42,713 bases of DNA from Deltaproteobacteria bacterium (GCA_012517775.1 JAAYUJ010000512.1:1-42713), one strand, 5' to 3'. Shown: positions 28,973 to 38,900, numbered from the stretch's first letter. Notes: generated by a model not told the origin, from the sequence alone. Program-made: numbers and translations.

Positions 28973-29084
28973 GGTGCTCTCTCACCAAGTGGATCGGGGT
29001 TCCAATTCCGACAGCATTTGCGCCGGGGCGTCGGGTATAGAAAATCGGCCTACAGAGCGTTCGTTGCCTGGACTTGTTCAGAAG
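28973..29084 (-). repeat. Copy 3 (inverted, diverged) of the ~112-bp element, within the CASDH-nspC gap
   Basis: Reverse complement acttctgaacaagtccaggcaacgaacgctctgtaggccgattttctatacccgac...aaatgctgtcggaattggaaccccgatccacttggtgagagagcac aligns along its length with the copy at 42530. Confidence 0.8.
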
Positions 29085-29180
29085 TCGGCGGAGAGAATCT
29101 GTCTCGCGCCTCCGTTCGCTGAAGAATCCGCATGTAATGAGGCCATAAGACGCGAACCCACATTGGAAGCGAAGACGAAC

Positions 29181-30317
29181 ATGGACATTGATGTCGGTGG
29201 CATCCCCACTCCCTGCTACCTGGTCGATGAAGCATCCATCGAGAGAAACCTGAAGGTCCTCGATTCTGTTCAGAAGCGCACCGGGTGCAAGATCATCCTG
29301 GCTCTCAAGGGGTTTGCCATGTTCAGTCTTTTCCCACTGATCCGGCAGTATCTCCACGGGGTCGCTGCAAGCTCCCTCCATGAGACTCGTTTGGGCTTCG
29401 AGGAGTTCGGCAGGGAGGTACATGTGTTCGCACCGGCATACAAAGAGGCCGAATTCGATCAGCTGCTCCAGTACTGCAGTCATATGGTTTTCAACTCGTT
29501 TTCCCAGTGGAACCGATACAAATTCAGGGTGTTCGAGCATGAGAAGCATATTGCATGCGGTATCCGCGTAAACCCCGAACACTCCGAAGTGAAGATTCCA
29601 GTCTACGACCCATGCGGTCCGTTCTCACGGTTGGGCGTCACACGGGAAAACTTCCAGGAATCCGATCTCGACGGGATTTCCGGGCTCCATTTCCACAACC
29701 TCTGCGAATTGAACGCGGACTCTCTGGCACGGACCCTTCCGGTCTTTGAGGAAAAATTCGGAGAATTCATTGAAGGGATGCAGTGGGTCAATTTCGGAGG
29801 CGGCCACCACATCACTCGCGAGGATTATGACTTGGACCTGCTCTGCAGCGTCATCGCGGACTTCAAAAACCGATACTCCCTGGACATCTACCTGGAACCG
29901 GGTGAGGCCATCGCTCTGAATGCCGGTTTCCTCGTCGCCTCTGTTCTGGATATCATTCACAACAAGATGGATATCGCCATCGTCGACACATCCGCCGCCG
30001 CACACATGCCGGATGTCCTGGAGATGCCCTACAGGCCGGAAGTCCAGTGGGCCGGGTTGATCGATGAATACCCTCACAAGTATCGCCTGGGAGGCCTCAC
30101 CTGTCTCGCAGGAGACGTCATCGGGGATTATTCTTTTCAGGAACCCCTCAAGGTGGGTTCAAAACTGATTTTCATGGATATGGCCCACTATACGATGGTG
30201 AAGAACAACACGTTCAATGGAGTCCCCCTGCCGTCCATTGCCATCCGGGAGAGGGACAATCGCATCCGCATCGTGCGCCAATTCAGTTACGAGGACTATC
30301 GGAACCGGTTATCGTAA
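29181..30317 (+). CDS. nspC: Carboxynorspermidine/carboxyspermidine decarboxylase
   Basis: MDIDVGGIPTPCYLVDEASIERNLKVLDSVQKRTGCKIILALKGFAMFSLFPLI..., GLHFHNLCE, WVNFGGGHHI, EPGEAI; fold III PLP decarboxylase. The upstream ORF extension to 28974 reads through the repeat and is unlikely coding. Confidence 0.92.
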   Translation: MDIDVGGIPTPCYLVDEASIERNLKVLDSVQKRTGCKIILALKGFAMFSLFPLIRQYLHGVAASSLHETRLGFEEFGREVHVFAPAYKEAEFDQLLQYCSHMVFNSFSQWNRYKFRVFEHEKHIACGIRVNPEHSEVKIPVYDPCGPFSRLGVTRENFQESDLDGISGLHFHNLCELNADSLARTLPVFEEKFGEFIEGMQWVNFGGGHHITREDYDLDLLCSVIADFKNRYSLDIYLEPGEAIALNAGFLVASVLDIIHNKMDIAIVDTSAAAHMPDVLEMPYRPEVQWAGLIDEYPHKYRLGGLTCLAGDVIGDYSFQEPLKVGSKLIFMDMAHYTMVKNNTFNGVPLPSIAIRERDNRIRIVRQFSYEDYRNRLS

Positions 30318-30456
30318 CACTGCCCTATCCATAGCCGCCACTGTTTCCACCTTCCCTCGCTTTTCCTTCGTGCCTTTGCCGGTAAGAGAATCATCGGATG
30401 CGGCTACGCTTCAGTGTGCCCTTTGGGGGCGGAATGGAGCCCACCTGCAAACAGAT

Positions 30457-32721
30457 TCACCTTTCCAGGTTCACCGCATATCGCAGTCCTTCCAACTCCT
30501 CCACCATCGCCTCCGTTACCCGGCATGCTCTGATGAGGACATCCATCTCCGATTCCTCCCCCTCCCCCTTTCTCTCCCCGTGCCGCAGCAGATGATTGAA
30601 ATCCAGTCGGGTCATTTCGATCCGTGCATGGAATTCATCGAGGAGTTGCCGTATACTGTCTTCAAGGATTTGCCGGACGTAAGTCTCGCTGAATTCCATG
30701 TGATACCTGGCAAAAGCCTGGAGAAGCTCCCCTTTGGTTTCCATTTTCACGAGATCAATCGCATCCTCCACACTACTCTGATTCTCAGATCCGTCGGAAG
30801 GAAGATCTCTGTAGCGGCCCACCCTTGAGCCCATCTGGGCAAGCAGGCGTGCAATCCTGGTGAGACCGAACTTCACTAGAAGCACCCCCCGCCCCGTAGC
30901 TTCCTCCTCCACAAAAGCACTGAAGCTTGGAGGTATCCTCTTTTCCCACGTGCCCCATTGAGGTTCTTCCATGTTTTCAAGGGATTCCGTCTCGATTTGG
31001 AACTCAGCCATTTGCCGGCGGTATTCCGCAACAGCCGTCGTGAAGAGGGACCAAAATGCCTGCGCGGAACTTTCCAGGCGCTCCGAGATCAACTCCTCGA
31101 GTTCCTTCGAAAAAGAGATGACTCTGAGATTGACTTTCTCCACGAGATAGCGGGAAAGGGCCTGTCTGAAGTCCAGATAGAACCGGTAAAGCTGCCGAAG
31201 GGCACCGGCGGAATCCTTGAGTCCCCGGCGATGCTGAGGATCGATGGGAAAATGATCCACCGTCTCGGCAGTCTCCAGGACCACTGGGCCGTCTTGCAAG
31301 TCAAAAAATCCATCTATCCTTCCCTTCATCTCACTCGCCAGCGAATCCCGCAGGCCGTTGATGGCATTCTCAAGAGTTCCAAGGGTGCTTTGCAGGGCCT
31401 TCTGCTTGCTTGCGAACTGGCTCGCACATTCATTGAGGCCGCAAAGCCTCTGCTCCATGAAATCCCTCTGCACGCGCACGCTGTCCCGAATGCTTCCGGA
31501 AACCATGCTGAGACGGCTCAGCCCGCTTCCCAGAAGCACACGAGACCGTTGACCGGATATTCTCTTCTCCACTTGCTCTCTGAATTCGGTGAAACCGGAC
31601 TCGGAAAATTCCGCCAACTCCGGGATATTCTTCCAGAGGAGAAAATGTCCCCGGACGGGTCCCTCCATGTCATGCGAGCATTGACTCAGAAGCTGATAGA
31701 GAGCAGAGAAAGCGAAGATTCTCGGAGCCGTGATCACCCAGCCCAATTCGGAACGTACCCGCTCGATCATCCCGTTGATGTCATCCATATGGGGATGTTC
31801 ATTCAAATCGACATTGAGCACGAACAGTGTCTGGGGAAACATGCGAAGGGTCTTGATGAAATCGAGAAGGCGGAAATCCGCCTCACGCAGACCGATTCGA
31901 CTGCTGATCACATAAAGGATAAAATGACACCCCAGGAGGTACTGCTGAAGAAGAGCGAAGTGGCGGGGGTTCGGAGAATCGCTTCCCTGACAGTCGGCGA
32001 GCTCGATCTGTGCGCCCATCCAGGATATGGGGCAGTGAATTTCCATGTCCCTCAAGTAGACGGATTGTCCCTGATGCCCCACATAGCTCTGGTGCAGGTG
32101 GACGTTGTGCTCGTCGAACATGAGCCGCTTGGGGGCATCCCCGAGGGATTCCTTCAGGCACTCGAACCCTGATAGGTACCCCTGCAGGAGGAAGAAATGC
32201 GGGTCTATGCGACCGTCGGATTGCAGCCATTCCGCCTGCATTCTTTCGAGGAAGATCTTGAGTCTCTTGCGTTCCTTTGCCTTCCGGATGTCAACGACGG
32301 TCCTTTCCCCCAAGACTTCCTGTGCGACAGGCAACATGCGCAAACTGCCATTCAGCTCCTGGAGAATCTGAGGCCAGCCCTTCAGTTCCACCCATCCACC
32401 CGGAGTATCATTGGTCTGGACCCGTGTGATGAATGACGTGATGATTCCTGCTCCCCTTCTGAGGAAATCCTTTCCGGCCAGGGCATTGATAAGAGTACTC
32501 TTTCCGGACTTGACCGAGCCCACAACGGCTACCCGAAGCAGGGAGTCCTCCAGAGAGGCATGGACTCGCCCCAGGTGTTCTCTCCAGCGGGCGCTTCCCC
32601 CCGGGTCCAGGAGTTCACGCGATTCCAGTTCCTGCAGCGTCTCTTCGAGGATTTCCACCCTCTGCTGGATCTTCCTCTTAAACTGATTGTATTCCTTCAT
32701 GGTTGCCTGGAGCTGCTCCAT
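30457..32721 (-). CDS. Dynamin-like large GTPase
   Basis: G1 GSVKSGKST, G3 DCQG, G4-like NVDLNE, long helical stalk-like C-terminal region; ATG at 32721 (MEQLQATMKEYNQF). Confidence 0.82.
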   Translation of the reverse strand: MEQLQATMKEYNQFKRKIQQRVEILEETLQELESRELLDPGGSARWREHLGRVHASLEDSLLRVAVVGSVKSGKSTLINALAGKDFLRRGAGIITSFITRVQTNDTPGGWVELKGWPQILQELNGSLRMLPVAQEVLGERTVVDIRKAKERKRLKIFLERMQAEWLQSDGRIDPHFFLLQGYLSGFECLKESLGDAPKRLMFDEHNVHLHQSYVGHQGQSVYLRDMEIHCPISWMGAQIELADCQGSDSPNPRHFALLQQYLLGCHFILYVISSRIGLREADFRLLDFIKTLRMFPQTLFVLNVDLNEHPHMDDINGMIERVRSELGWVITAPRIFAFSALYQLLSQCSHDMEGPVRGHFLLWKNIPELAEFSESGFTEFREQVEKRISGQRSRVLLGSGLSRLSMVSGSIRDSVRVQRDFMEQRLCGLNECASQFASKQKALQSTLGTLENAINGLRDSLASEMKGRIDGFFDLQDGPVVLETAETVDHFPIDPQHRRGLKDSAGALRQLYRFYLDFRQALSRYLVEKVNLRVISFSKELEELISERLESSAQAFWSLFTTAVAEYRRQMAEFQIETESLENMEEPQWGTWEKRIPPSFSAFVEEEATGRGVLLVKFGLTRIARLLAQMGSRVGRYRDLPSDGSENQSSVEDAIDLVKMETKGELLQAFARYHMEFSETYVRQILEDSIRQLLDEFHARIEMTRLDFNHLLRHGERKGEGEESEMDVLIRACRVTEAMVEELEGLRYAVNLER

Positions 32722-32782
32722 ATCGCCGGAATTCTCCTCATGATGCGGAGTCTCGCTACTAATGCAGAAAGCCGAAAAAAAA

Positions 32783-33727
32783 TCAAGAGATGGAAGATGG
32801 TTTCGCGTATCTTTCCAGTTGGTCATCAATCCATTCGATGATTCTCTCTCGCTCATCCGGATGAAACCAATGGTATTCCGGGTCGTTTCGAAACCATGTC
32901 ATCTGTCTCCTGGCGTAATGTCGGGTATCCTTCTGGATTTCCCGCACAGCTGCTTCGATGGGGTATTCTCCTGCCAGATGCCTCACCACCTGCCTGTAGC
33001 CCAGAGATTGCATCGGTTTGAGATCTGGGCCGAAGCCCATCTCCAGCAAGCCCTCCACTTCGGCCACGAACCCCTGCTCCATCATATGAAAAACTCGCTG
33101 CTCAATGCGACCGTACAGCTCCGTGCGTTCCCTGCCGAGAGCAATTTTTACGGCCGTGTAACGATCCTCCGCAAACCGGTGATGGCGCTGCCATTGAGAC
33201 AGAGGCTTTCCCGTCAGTCGAAAAACTTCCAGACCGCGCAGGATGCGCTGCCGATCATTGGGATGGATCCTTTCTCCTAGTATAGGATCGACTCCCTTCA
33301 GTTCATCATGGAGTGCTTTCAGCCCAAGACACTGCATCTGCTCCAGTAACCCCCTGCGCACAATCTCACTGCTGGGTGCGCCGGAGCAGATCCCCTTGAT
33401 GAGGATCTTCATGTACAGACCCGTCCCTCCCACCACGAGGGGGAGCCTTCCCGATGTGTGGAGGGTATCGATAACAGGTCGGGCCATCTCCATATAACGG
33501 GCTGCGTCGAAAGGCTCGTTTGGTGTAACCACGTCCAGGAGGTGATGGGCGACTTCGATACGCTCCTCCGGGGCAGGCTTCGCCGTGCCGATATCCATGA
33601 ACCGGTACACCTGCATGGAATCGGCGTTAATGATTTCCGCCCCCAGATGCTTCGCCAGTCGGATGGCAAGCGAGGTCTTCCCGACCCCTGTTGGGCCCGC
33701 CAGGAGAACCACCGGGAAGTGTGTCAT
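32783..33727 (-). CDS. miaA: tRNA dimethylallyltransferase
   Basis: LLAGPTGVGKTSLAIRLAKHLGAEIINADSMQVYRFMDIGTAKP...; alternative start at 33775. Confidence 0.96.
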   Translation of the reverse strand: MTHFPVVLLAGPTGVGKTSLAIRLAKHLGAEIINADSMQVYRFMDIGTAKPAPEERIEVAHHLLDVVTPNEPFDAARYMEMARPVIDTLHTSGRLPLVVGGTGLYMKILIKGICSGAPSSEIVRRGLLEQMQCLGLKALHDELKGVDPILGERIHPNDRQRILRGLEVFRLTGKPLSQWQRHHRFAEDRYTAVKIALGRERTELYGRIEQRVFHMMEQGFVAEVEGLLEMGFGPDLKPMQSLGYRQVVRHLAGEYPIEAAVREIQKDTRHYARRQMTWFRNDPEYHWFHPDERERIIEWIDDQLERYAKPSSIS

Positions 33728-33740
33728 CCTGTCAAGTTGG

Positions 33741-35564
33741 TCATGTCCGGTGAAAGAGTCGCGCGATGTCGGCATGGGTCAATTTCAGCCAGAGGGGGCG
33801 TCCATGGGGGCATGTTGCAGGCATTGCCGTCTTGTCAAGATCCTCAAGCAAGAAGCGGATTTCATCGGGTTTGAGCTTTTGCCCGGCCCTCACGGCAGAA
33901 TGGCATGCTGCAGTTTTGACAAGATTCGCCATAAGATTCCAGCGGGGAGTCTTGTCGTCCTCATGAGCATCATCCAGCATTTCACGTATCAGTATGTCGG
34001 GAGGACAACCGGTCAGGACCGCCGGTACCGCTGCAATAACAAAACTGTCTCCCCCAAAGGACTCGATTTCGAAGCCGATCCGTCCGAGCTCGTCCATCCA
34101 GCGGCGGAGCTTTGCAGCCTCCCGGGGCAGGAGCTGCAGCACTACGGATCGAAGGAGCCGTTGACTCGACACACTCTCCGTACCGGAAGAGAGCCGATCA
34201 TACAGAATCCTCTCATGGGCGGCATGCTGGTCGATCAGCACCAGGCCGTCGGGAGCTTCGAGCAGAACATAAGCATTGCCCAACTGCCCTATGAGAGGCA
34301 ATCGAGAAAAACCGGGACCTGGGCAGGAAAAGCCCGGCTGACCAGCCGTGTCGACGACTCCCTCACCTGTGGTCTCTTGAGGCTGGACTAAGGCTGGATG
34401 AGGAAAGGCACTCACCTGAGTCGCAATGTGAGGCGATGGGGCGAACGAGGCATGAACATCTCCAACGGGGCGTGACAATCTTTCATTTTGTCCTGGAAAA
34501 GCACTGGAAGGCGGTCTCTGGTCTTCCCGCATCAACGGTGGCCGAATGAATCCCCGAGCAGGCTCATTGGACGGCCGATAACCCTCCAGGCTGCTGAAAA
34601 TCACTGCTCGAACCCTTTCCAATATTTCCGATGGGTCTCTGAAGCGCACCTCGCGCTTGGTCGGATGGACATTGATGTCCACAAGGGCATGGGGAATCTC
34701 CACAAAGAGCACCACCACTGGATACTTCCCCTTGGGAATGACCGCCTCATACGCGCCAAGAATGGCGCGAGTGAGCATTCGCTCCCATACCGGTCTTGTG
34801 TTCACATAGAGAAAGAGTGACTGGGCATTGGATCTCTGGAGCTCCGGGGGGCCAAGAAACCCCCGCAGCACCAGGGAGCTCCCTTCCACGCCGAAAGGGA
34901 TCATTCTGGCAGAAAGGTCCGATCCGAGAATCTGTCCCACTCGACCTTCGGGGCTCCTGGCCGGTGAAAAGTCGTAAAGGGTGCGATCCTGATGGATGAG
35001 TTGAAAGTGGATCTGAGGGTGGGCCATGGCGAGTCTGAGAAACTGATCTCCAATGTGGGCCATTTCCGTGTCGACCGTACGCAGGAATTTTCTCCGGGCG
35101 GGGATATTGTAGAAAAGGTCACGAACCGTAACCATCGTCCCCCTCGGGCATCCTGTTTCCCGCGCGTCTCTAAGGATGCCGCCTTCCACACGAATGAGGG
35201 TGCCCGATAGACTGTCCTCCTCTCTCGTGACTAGCTCGAACCGGCTCACGGAGGCAATACTGGGGAGGGCTTCTCCGCGAAAACCCAGAGACTGAATTGC
35301 CTGGAGATCCTGGAGATCCTTGATCTTGCTTGTGGCATGCCGCTCGATCGCCAGAAGAGCATCATCGTGGCTCATGCCGGCACCATTGTCCACAACACGA
35401 ATCTCCTTTCGCCCCCCCTGTGCGAGGGCGACATGAATCTTCAGACTCCCCGCATCGATGCTGTTTTCCAAAAGCTCCTTGACAACGGCCGCCGGCCTTT
35501 CCACCACCTCCCCGGCAGCAATCTGATTACTGAGATTGTCCGGTAATATTCTAATTTTTCCCAT
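33741..35564 (-). CDS. mutL: DNA mismatch repair protein MutL
   Basis: MGKIRILPDNLSNQIAAGEVVERPAAVVKELLENSIDAG..., GFRGEALPSIASVS, DQHAAHERILYD and CPHGRP motifs. Confidence 0.97.
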   Translation of the reverse strand: MGKIRILPDNLSNQIAAGEVVERPAAVVKELLENSIDAGSLKIHVALAQGGRKEIRVVDNGAGMSHDDALLAIERHATSKIKDLQDLQAIQSLGFRGEALPSIASVSRFELVTREEDSLSGTLIRVEGGILRDARETGCPRGTMVTVRDLFYNIPARRKFLRTVDTEMAHIGDQFLRLAMAHPQIHFQLIHQDRTLYDFSPARSPEGRVGQILGSDLSARMIPFGVEGSSLVLRGFLGPPELQRSNAQSLFLYVNTRPVWERMLTRAILGAYEAVIPKGKYPVVVLFVEIPHALVDINVHPTKREVRFRDPSEILERVRAVIFSSLEGYRPSNEPARGFIRPPLMREDQRPPSSAFPGQNERLSRPVGDVHASFAPSPHIATQVSAFPHPALVQPQETTGEGVVDTAGQPGFSCPGPGFSRLPLIGQLGNAYVLLEAPDGLVLIDQHAAHERILYDRLSSGTESVSSQRLLRSVVLQLLPREAAKLRRWMDELGRIGFEIESFGGDSFVIAAVPAVLTGCPPDILIREMLDDAHEDDKTPRWNLMANLVKTAACHSAVRAGQKLKPDEIRFLLEDLDKTAMPATCPHGRPLWLKLTHADIARLFHRT

Positions 35565-35713
35565 GGTTTCTCACTTTACTTTTTGTTGCTTCTCATCTAA
35601 TGACAGAGGTGGCCGCTTCGGCGATGAACGCGATCTTGGGTTCTCCGCACAATCCTTCAGGCCCCTTAGCAAGCATGTAAATCTCTGAAACCAAGTGAAA
35701 AAGGCAGCGTCCC

Positions 35714-37150
35714 ATGCACGACGGTAATCCCTACCAATCTCTTGTAAGCCTCCTCAGCAACTTCCTGGAGGCTTACACGACAGCCTTCTTCATCGTCGAC
35801 AGCAAGTCACGTCAGTTGCATCTCGCGGCATCCCAAACCCTGAGCCGTCACCTGCCTCAGGTGGTCTCTCTGCCCTTGGAACAAAGCGGGATACTGGCAC
35901 AAGTTCAAAAAATAGGCCAGACGATTCACCTGGAAAAACTTCCCGAAGTCACTGCAACACTGACGGCAACTGTTCCTTTTTATCGCGAGGGCGAGTCGCA
36001 CATCAAGGGGCTTTTCGCGGTTCCCGTGGGGGACGGAGCAGGCGTGCTCTACGTGGACACCAAATATGGATGGGGCTTCAACGACAAGCAACAGAAGTGG
36101 ATCAAGGAGGTCGCTGGAGTACTTCATGAAATCATGCAGATTGACGAACAACTGACACAACAGGAGAACCTCACCCGCATCTTCGAGTTCTGGCGGCGTC
36201 TGGACGAGGCTGCCTTCGGGGATGTTGCACCCGAAGATTATTGCACTATGGTGGTCAACGAGTGTGCACAACTGCTCGGTACGGAATATGGCTTCCTGGC
36301 TCTTCGGGAAGCGGACAAACCCCACTACCACCTGTTCGCCAGTACACCGAACACCCCCAGAAATCTCATGAACCAATCTTTTCCCATAAAGGAAGGACTG
36401 GCGGGCTGGCTTTTTCGCAACAGGAAGCCGTTGCTCGTTGCCAGGCTCAACCCGGATACCCCCGATCATTTTGTATTTTCTGCCGGTGAAGGCCTGCCCC
36501 ATCAGGGCACCCTCTGGGCGCTCCCATCGCAGATGGCCCTTGGTCATACGCTGGGGCTTCTCCTCCTCTCCCGATATCCCATGGAATGGAGTCCCGACTA
36601 TCAGTCGGCCGTTTCTCACCTTCTCCACTTCTTCAACCTGTATCTCGGTAAATCGACATTCCAGGAGGAATATGAACATCTCAAGGCTTACGATCTGACG
36701 ACAAGCCTCCTCAATCCCCGTACTTTCGAAGGAAGAGTCGATTCAACACTGACGTTATCCATGCAGGACAGCACTCCATTCACTTTGGCCCTTTTGCAGA
36801 TCGAGCCGTGGCGAATCATCAGCACCCGTGTTTCACCCAAGGTAACCCGCAGGTGGCAAAGGGAAGTCGCCAGCGCAATGTGTGAAGAACTCTCGACGGC
36901 TGTCATGGTGAGTCTGGTAGCAGAAAACCGCTTCGGCTTTCTTTTTCCGGAGGTCACATTCCAGGATGCGCGCCATCAGCTTTCCCGTTTGGTCGAACGA
37001 GCCAGAGAGTACTTCACCGCAAAACTCAAGGGGGTACGGGTACACGCCAGCATAGGGGCCGTCAGTTACCCCCAGGATGGAACGAGAACCGAGGAGCTAT
37101 GGCCCTTGGCGTACCGCCGACTTTACTCCTCACTGCCTTCCCGGGAATGA
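35714..37150 (+). CDS. GAF-GAF-degenerate GGDEF domain protein
   Basis: Two GAF-like regions followed by a GGDEF-like fold (YDLTTSLLNPRTFEGRVDSTL ... AENRFGFLFPE ... VRVHASIGAVSYPQDG) in which the GGDEF signature is AENRF. Confidence 0.75.
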   Translation: MHDGNPYQSLVSLLSNFLEAYTTAFFIVDSKSRQLHLAASQTLSRHLPQVVSLPLEQSGILAQVQKIGQTIHLEKLPEVTATLTATVPFYREGESHIKGLFAVPVGDGAGVLYVDTKYGWGFNDKQQKWIKEVAGVLHEIMQIDEQLTQQENLTRIFEFWRRLDEAAFGDVAPEDYCTMVVNECAQLLGTEYGFLALREADKPHYHLFASTPNTPRNLMNQSFPIKEGLAGWLFRNRKPLLVARLNPDTPDHFVFSAGEGLPHQGTLWALPSQMALGHTLGLLLLSRYPMEWSPDYQSAVSHLLHFFNLYLGKSTFQEEYEHLKAYDLTTSLLNPRTFEGRVDSTLTLSMQDSTPFTLALLQIEPWRIISTRVSPKVTRRWQREVASAMCEELSTAVMVSLVAENRFGFLFPEVTFQDARHQLSRLVERAREYFTAKLKGVRVHASIGAVSYPQDGTRTEELWPLAYRRLYSSLPSRE

Positions 37151-37201
37151 TCAGATAGAGACCGGAAAAACCATTGACCGAACTGACCATTCTCTATAGA
37201 C

Positions 37202-37215
37202 TCAACGACCGTTGA
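37202..37215. promoter_or_regulatory. Operator-like palindrome upstream of mreB
   Basis: TCAACG-AC-CGTTGA just downstream of TATAGA (37195-37200). Confidence 0.35.
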
Positions 37216-37251
37216 TTCTCAAGAGACTGAAGAACGAATAAAGGGTCATCC

Positions 37252-38274
37252 ATGCTTGATCGATTGTTGAGCTTCTTTTCCAAGGACCTGGCCATGGACC
37301 TGGGCACCGCCAATACTCTCGTTTACTTGCGGGGAAAAGGCGTTGTACTCAACGAACCCTCCGTAGTGGCCATCAACCAGGATACACACCAGGTCATCGC
37401 AGTCGGACAGGAAGCCAGAAATATCATCGGGCGGCACGGACAACGCATCGTGACAATCCGTCCCCTGAAGGACGGAGTGATTGCCGATTTTGAAGTCACG
37501 AGCGTTATGATCAAGTATTTCCTGAGCAAAGTGCTGCAACGGCGGTATATCATACGTCCCAAGCTGGTGGTGGCGGTCCCCACAGGCATTACCTCGGTGG
37601 AGAAGCGCGCGGTCATCGAAGCCGCAGAGCAGGCCGGTGCAAGACATATTCATCTGGTGGAGGAACCCATGGCTGCCGCAATCGGAGCCGGTCTCCCCAT
37701 CGACCAGCCTTTCGGAAACATGATCGTGGACATTGGCGGAGGAACCACAGAAGTGGCTGTCATTTCCATGTTTGCCGTTGCCTACAGTGAATCGGTGCGC
37801 GTTGCAGGAGATGAGGCGAATGAAGCCATCCTCCGTTACATGCAGCGGGAAAGACAGATGATCATCAGCGAAGTCCTGGCCGAAACGGTGAAGATGAGGA
37901 TCGGATCAGCCGTTCCCCTGGAGAAACCTGAGTCTATCGATATCACTGGAAAAGAGATCTTGACCGGAATTCCCAAGACGTTTGCCGTAACGGACTCCGA
38001 GATTCGGGAAGCTATCAGGGAACCGGTCGCGGTCATCGTTGAGGCGGTAAAGCGCGCTTTGGAAAAAACGCCTCCGGACCTGGCCGCGGATATTCATGAT
38101 AAAGGTTTCTGGCTCGCAGGAGGGGGAGCCCTGATACGCGGACTCGACCAACTGCTGAATCAGCAAACCAGTCTCAAGGTGAATATTGCCGAGGATCCGC
38201 TCACTGCGGTAGCGAGGGGAGCCGGAGCGGTCATCGAGCAGATGGACTTTTTCCGCCAGGTGTTCATCAACTGA
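37252..38274 (+). CDS. mreB: Rod shape-determining protein MreB
   Basis: AMDLGTANTLVYLRGKGVVLNEPSVVAI..., VDIGGGTTEVAVISM, LAGGGALIRGLDQLL. Confidence 0.97.
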   Translation: MLDRLLSFFSKDLAMDLGTANTLVYLRGKGVVLNEPSVVAINQDTHQVIAVGQEARNIIGRHGQRIVTIRPLKDGVIADFEVTSVMIKYFLSKVLQRRYIIRPKLVVAVPTGITSVEKRAVIEAAEQAGARHIHLVEEPMAAAIGAGLPIDQPFGNMIVDIGGGTTEVAVISMFAVAYSESVRVAGDEANEAILRYMQRERQMIISEVLAETVKMRIGSAVPLEKPESIDITGKEILTGIPKTFAVTDSEIREAIREPVAVIVEAVKRALEKTPPDLAADIHDKGFWLAGGGALIRGLDQLLNQQTSLKVNIAEDPLTAVARGAGAVIEQMDFFRQVFIN

Positions 38275-38292
38275 AACACCGAACCATCATTC

Positions 38293-38706
38293 TCATCTTT
38301 CTCTGTTATCCGTTCTCCCTCCGGAAATGACGCGGAATCGCTCCCTCCGTTGCTGATGGAAGAATTCCTTCATGGTTTCCTGCCATGCTTTTCTCTCGGC
38401 ATCCAATGCCTCCATGTATCTCCGGCGTTTCTCCTCCTGAAGAGCATCCTGGGTCTTGATTTCCTCGCGAGCCTTCTTCAGACGGTGGTATCCGAGAAAG
38501 GAGCTCCAGAACCTCTGGTTGAGGGGAGCCCCGTAGAGCCTCTCCAGCTCTCTTTTCAGGTCCGCTGCCTGATGATCGTCCAGAAACCTTTCCAGATCAA
38601 AGAGCTCTTCCTTTTCGAGGTAGTAGGGAGAACACTCCCAATCCCCGATGGCCTGAGTGAGCCTCTTCAGAAGCTCCTGACTACTACTGTCTTTAGAATC
38701 AGGCAC
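38293..38706 (-). CDS. Hypothetical protein, helical/charged
   Basis: 137-aa ORF MPDSKDSSSQELLKRLTQAIGDWECSPYYLEKEELFDLERF...; no family recognised; convergent with mreB. Confidence 0.6.
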   Translation of the reverse strand: MPDSKDSSSQELLKRLTQAIGDWECSPYYLEKEELFDLERFLDDHQAADLKRELERLYGAPLNQRFWSSFLGYHRLKKAREEIKTQDALQEEKRRRYMEALDAERKAWQETMKEFFHQQRRERFRVISGGRTDNRER

Positions 38707-38719
38707 TTGGGCACTCCTC

Positions 38720-38830
38720 TTGCAAATTTTTGATGATCAGGCCGGGATCCCAATCCCGGCAGCCTTTGCGTCATGTTGTCGGGCATGGAAACCCGAACTG
38801 CGAAGCTTTCCACACCTGAACCTATCGATA
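38720..38830 (-). repeat. Decayed copy 4 of the dispersed element (core hairpins retained, outer arms lost)
   Basis: Reverse complement ...gcagttcgggtttccatgcccgacaacatgacgcaaaggctgccgggattgggatcccggcc...; boundaries approximate. Confidence 0.6.
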
Positions 38831-38870
38831 GGAAACCTCCTCTTCAAAGCTTCCGCCGATCAGATTCACA

Positions 38871-38900
38871 TTGACACCCCCCGCGCACTTTTCCTATTCT
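38871..38900 (+). promoter_or_regulatory. Candidate sigma70 promoter for the CBS-ACT gene
   Basis: TTGACA (38871-38876), 18-nt spacer, TATTCT (38895-38900); AAGGAGG precedes ATG 38944. Confidence 0.5.

Noticed and set aside
27984-29582. 532-aa - strand ORF spanning the dehydrogenase, repeat and nspC antisense
   Set aside because: Runs antisense through two supported genes and a repeat copy; no domain signal.
30958-32172. 404-aa + strand ORF opposite the dynamin-like GTPase
   Set aside because: Shadow ORF; the opposite strand carries clear GTPase motifs.
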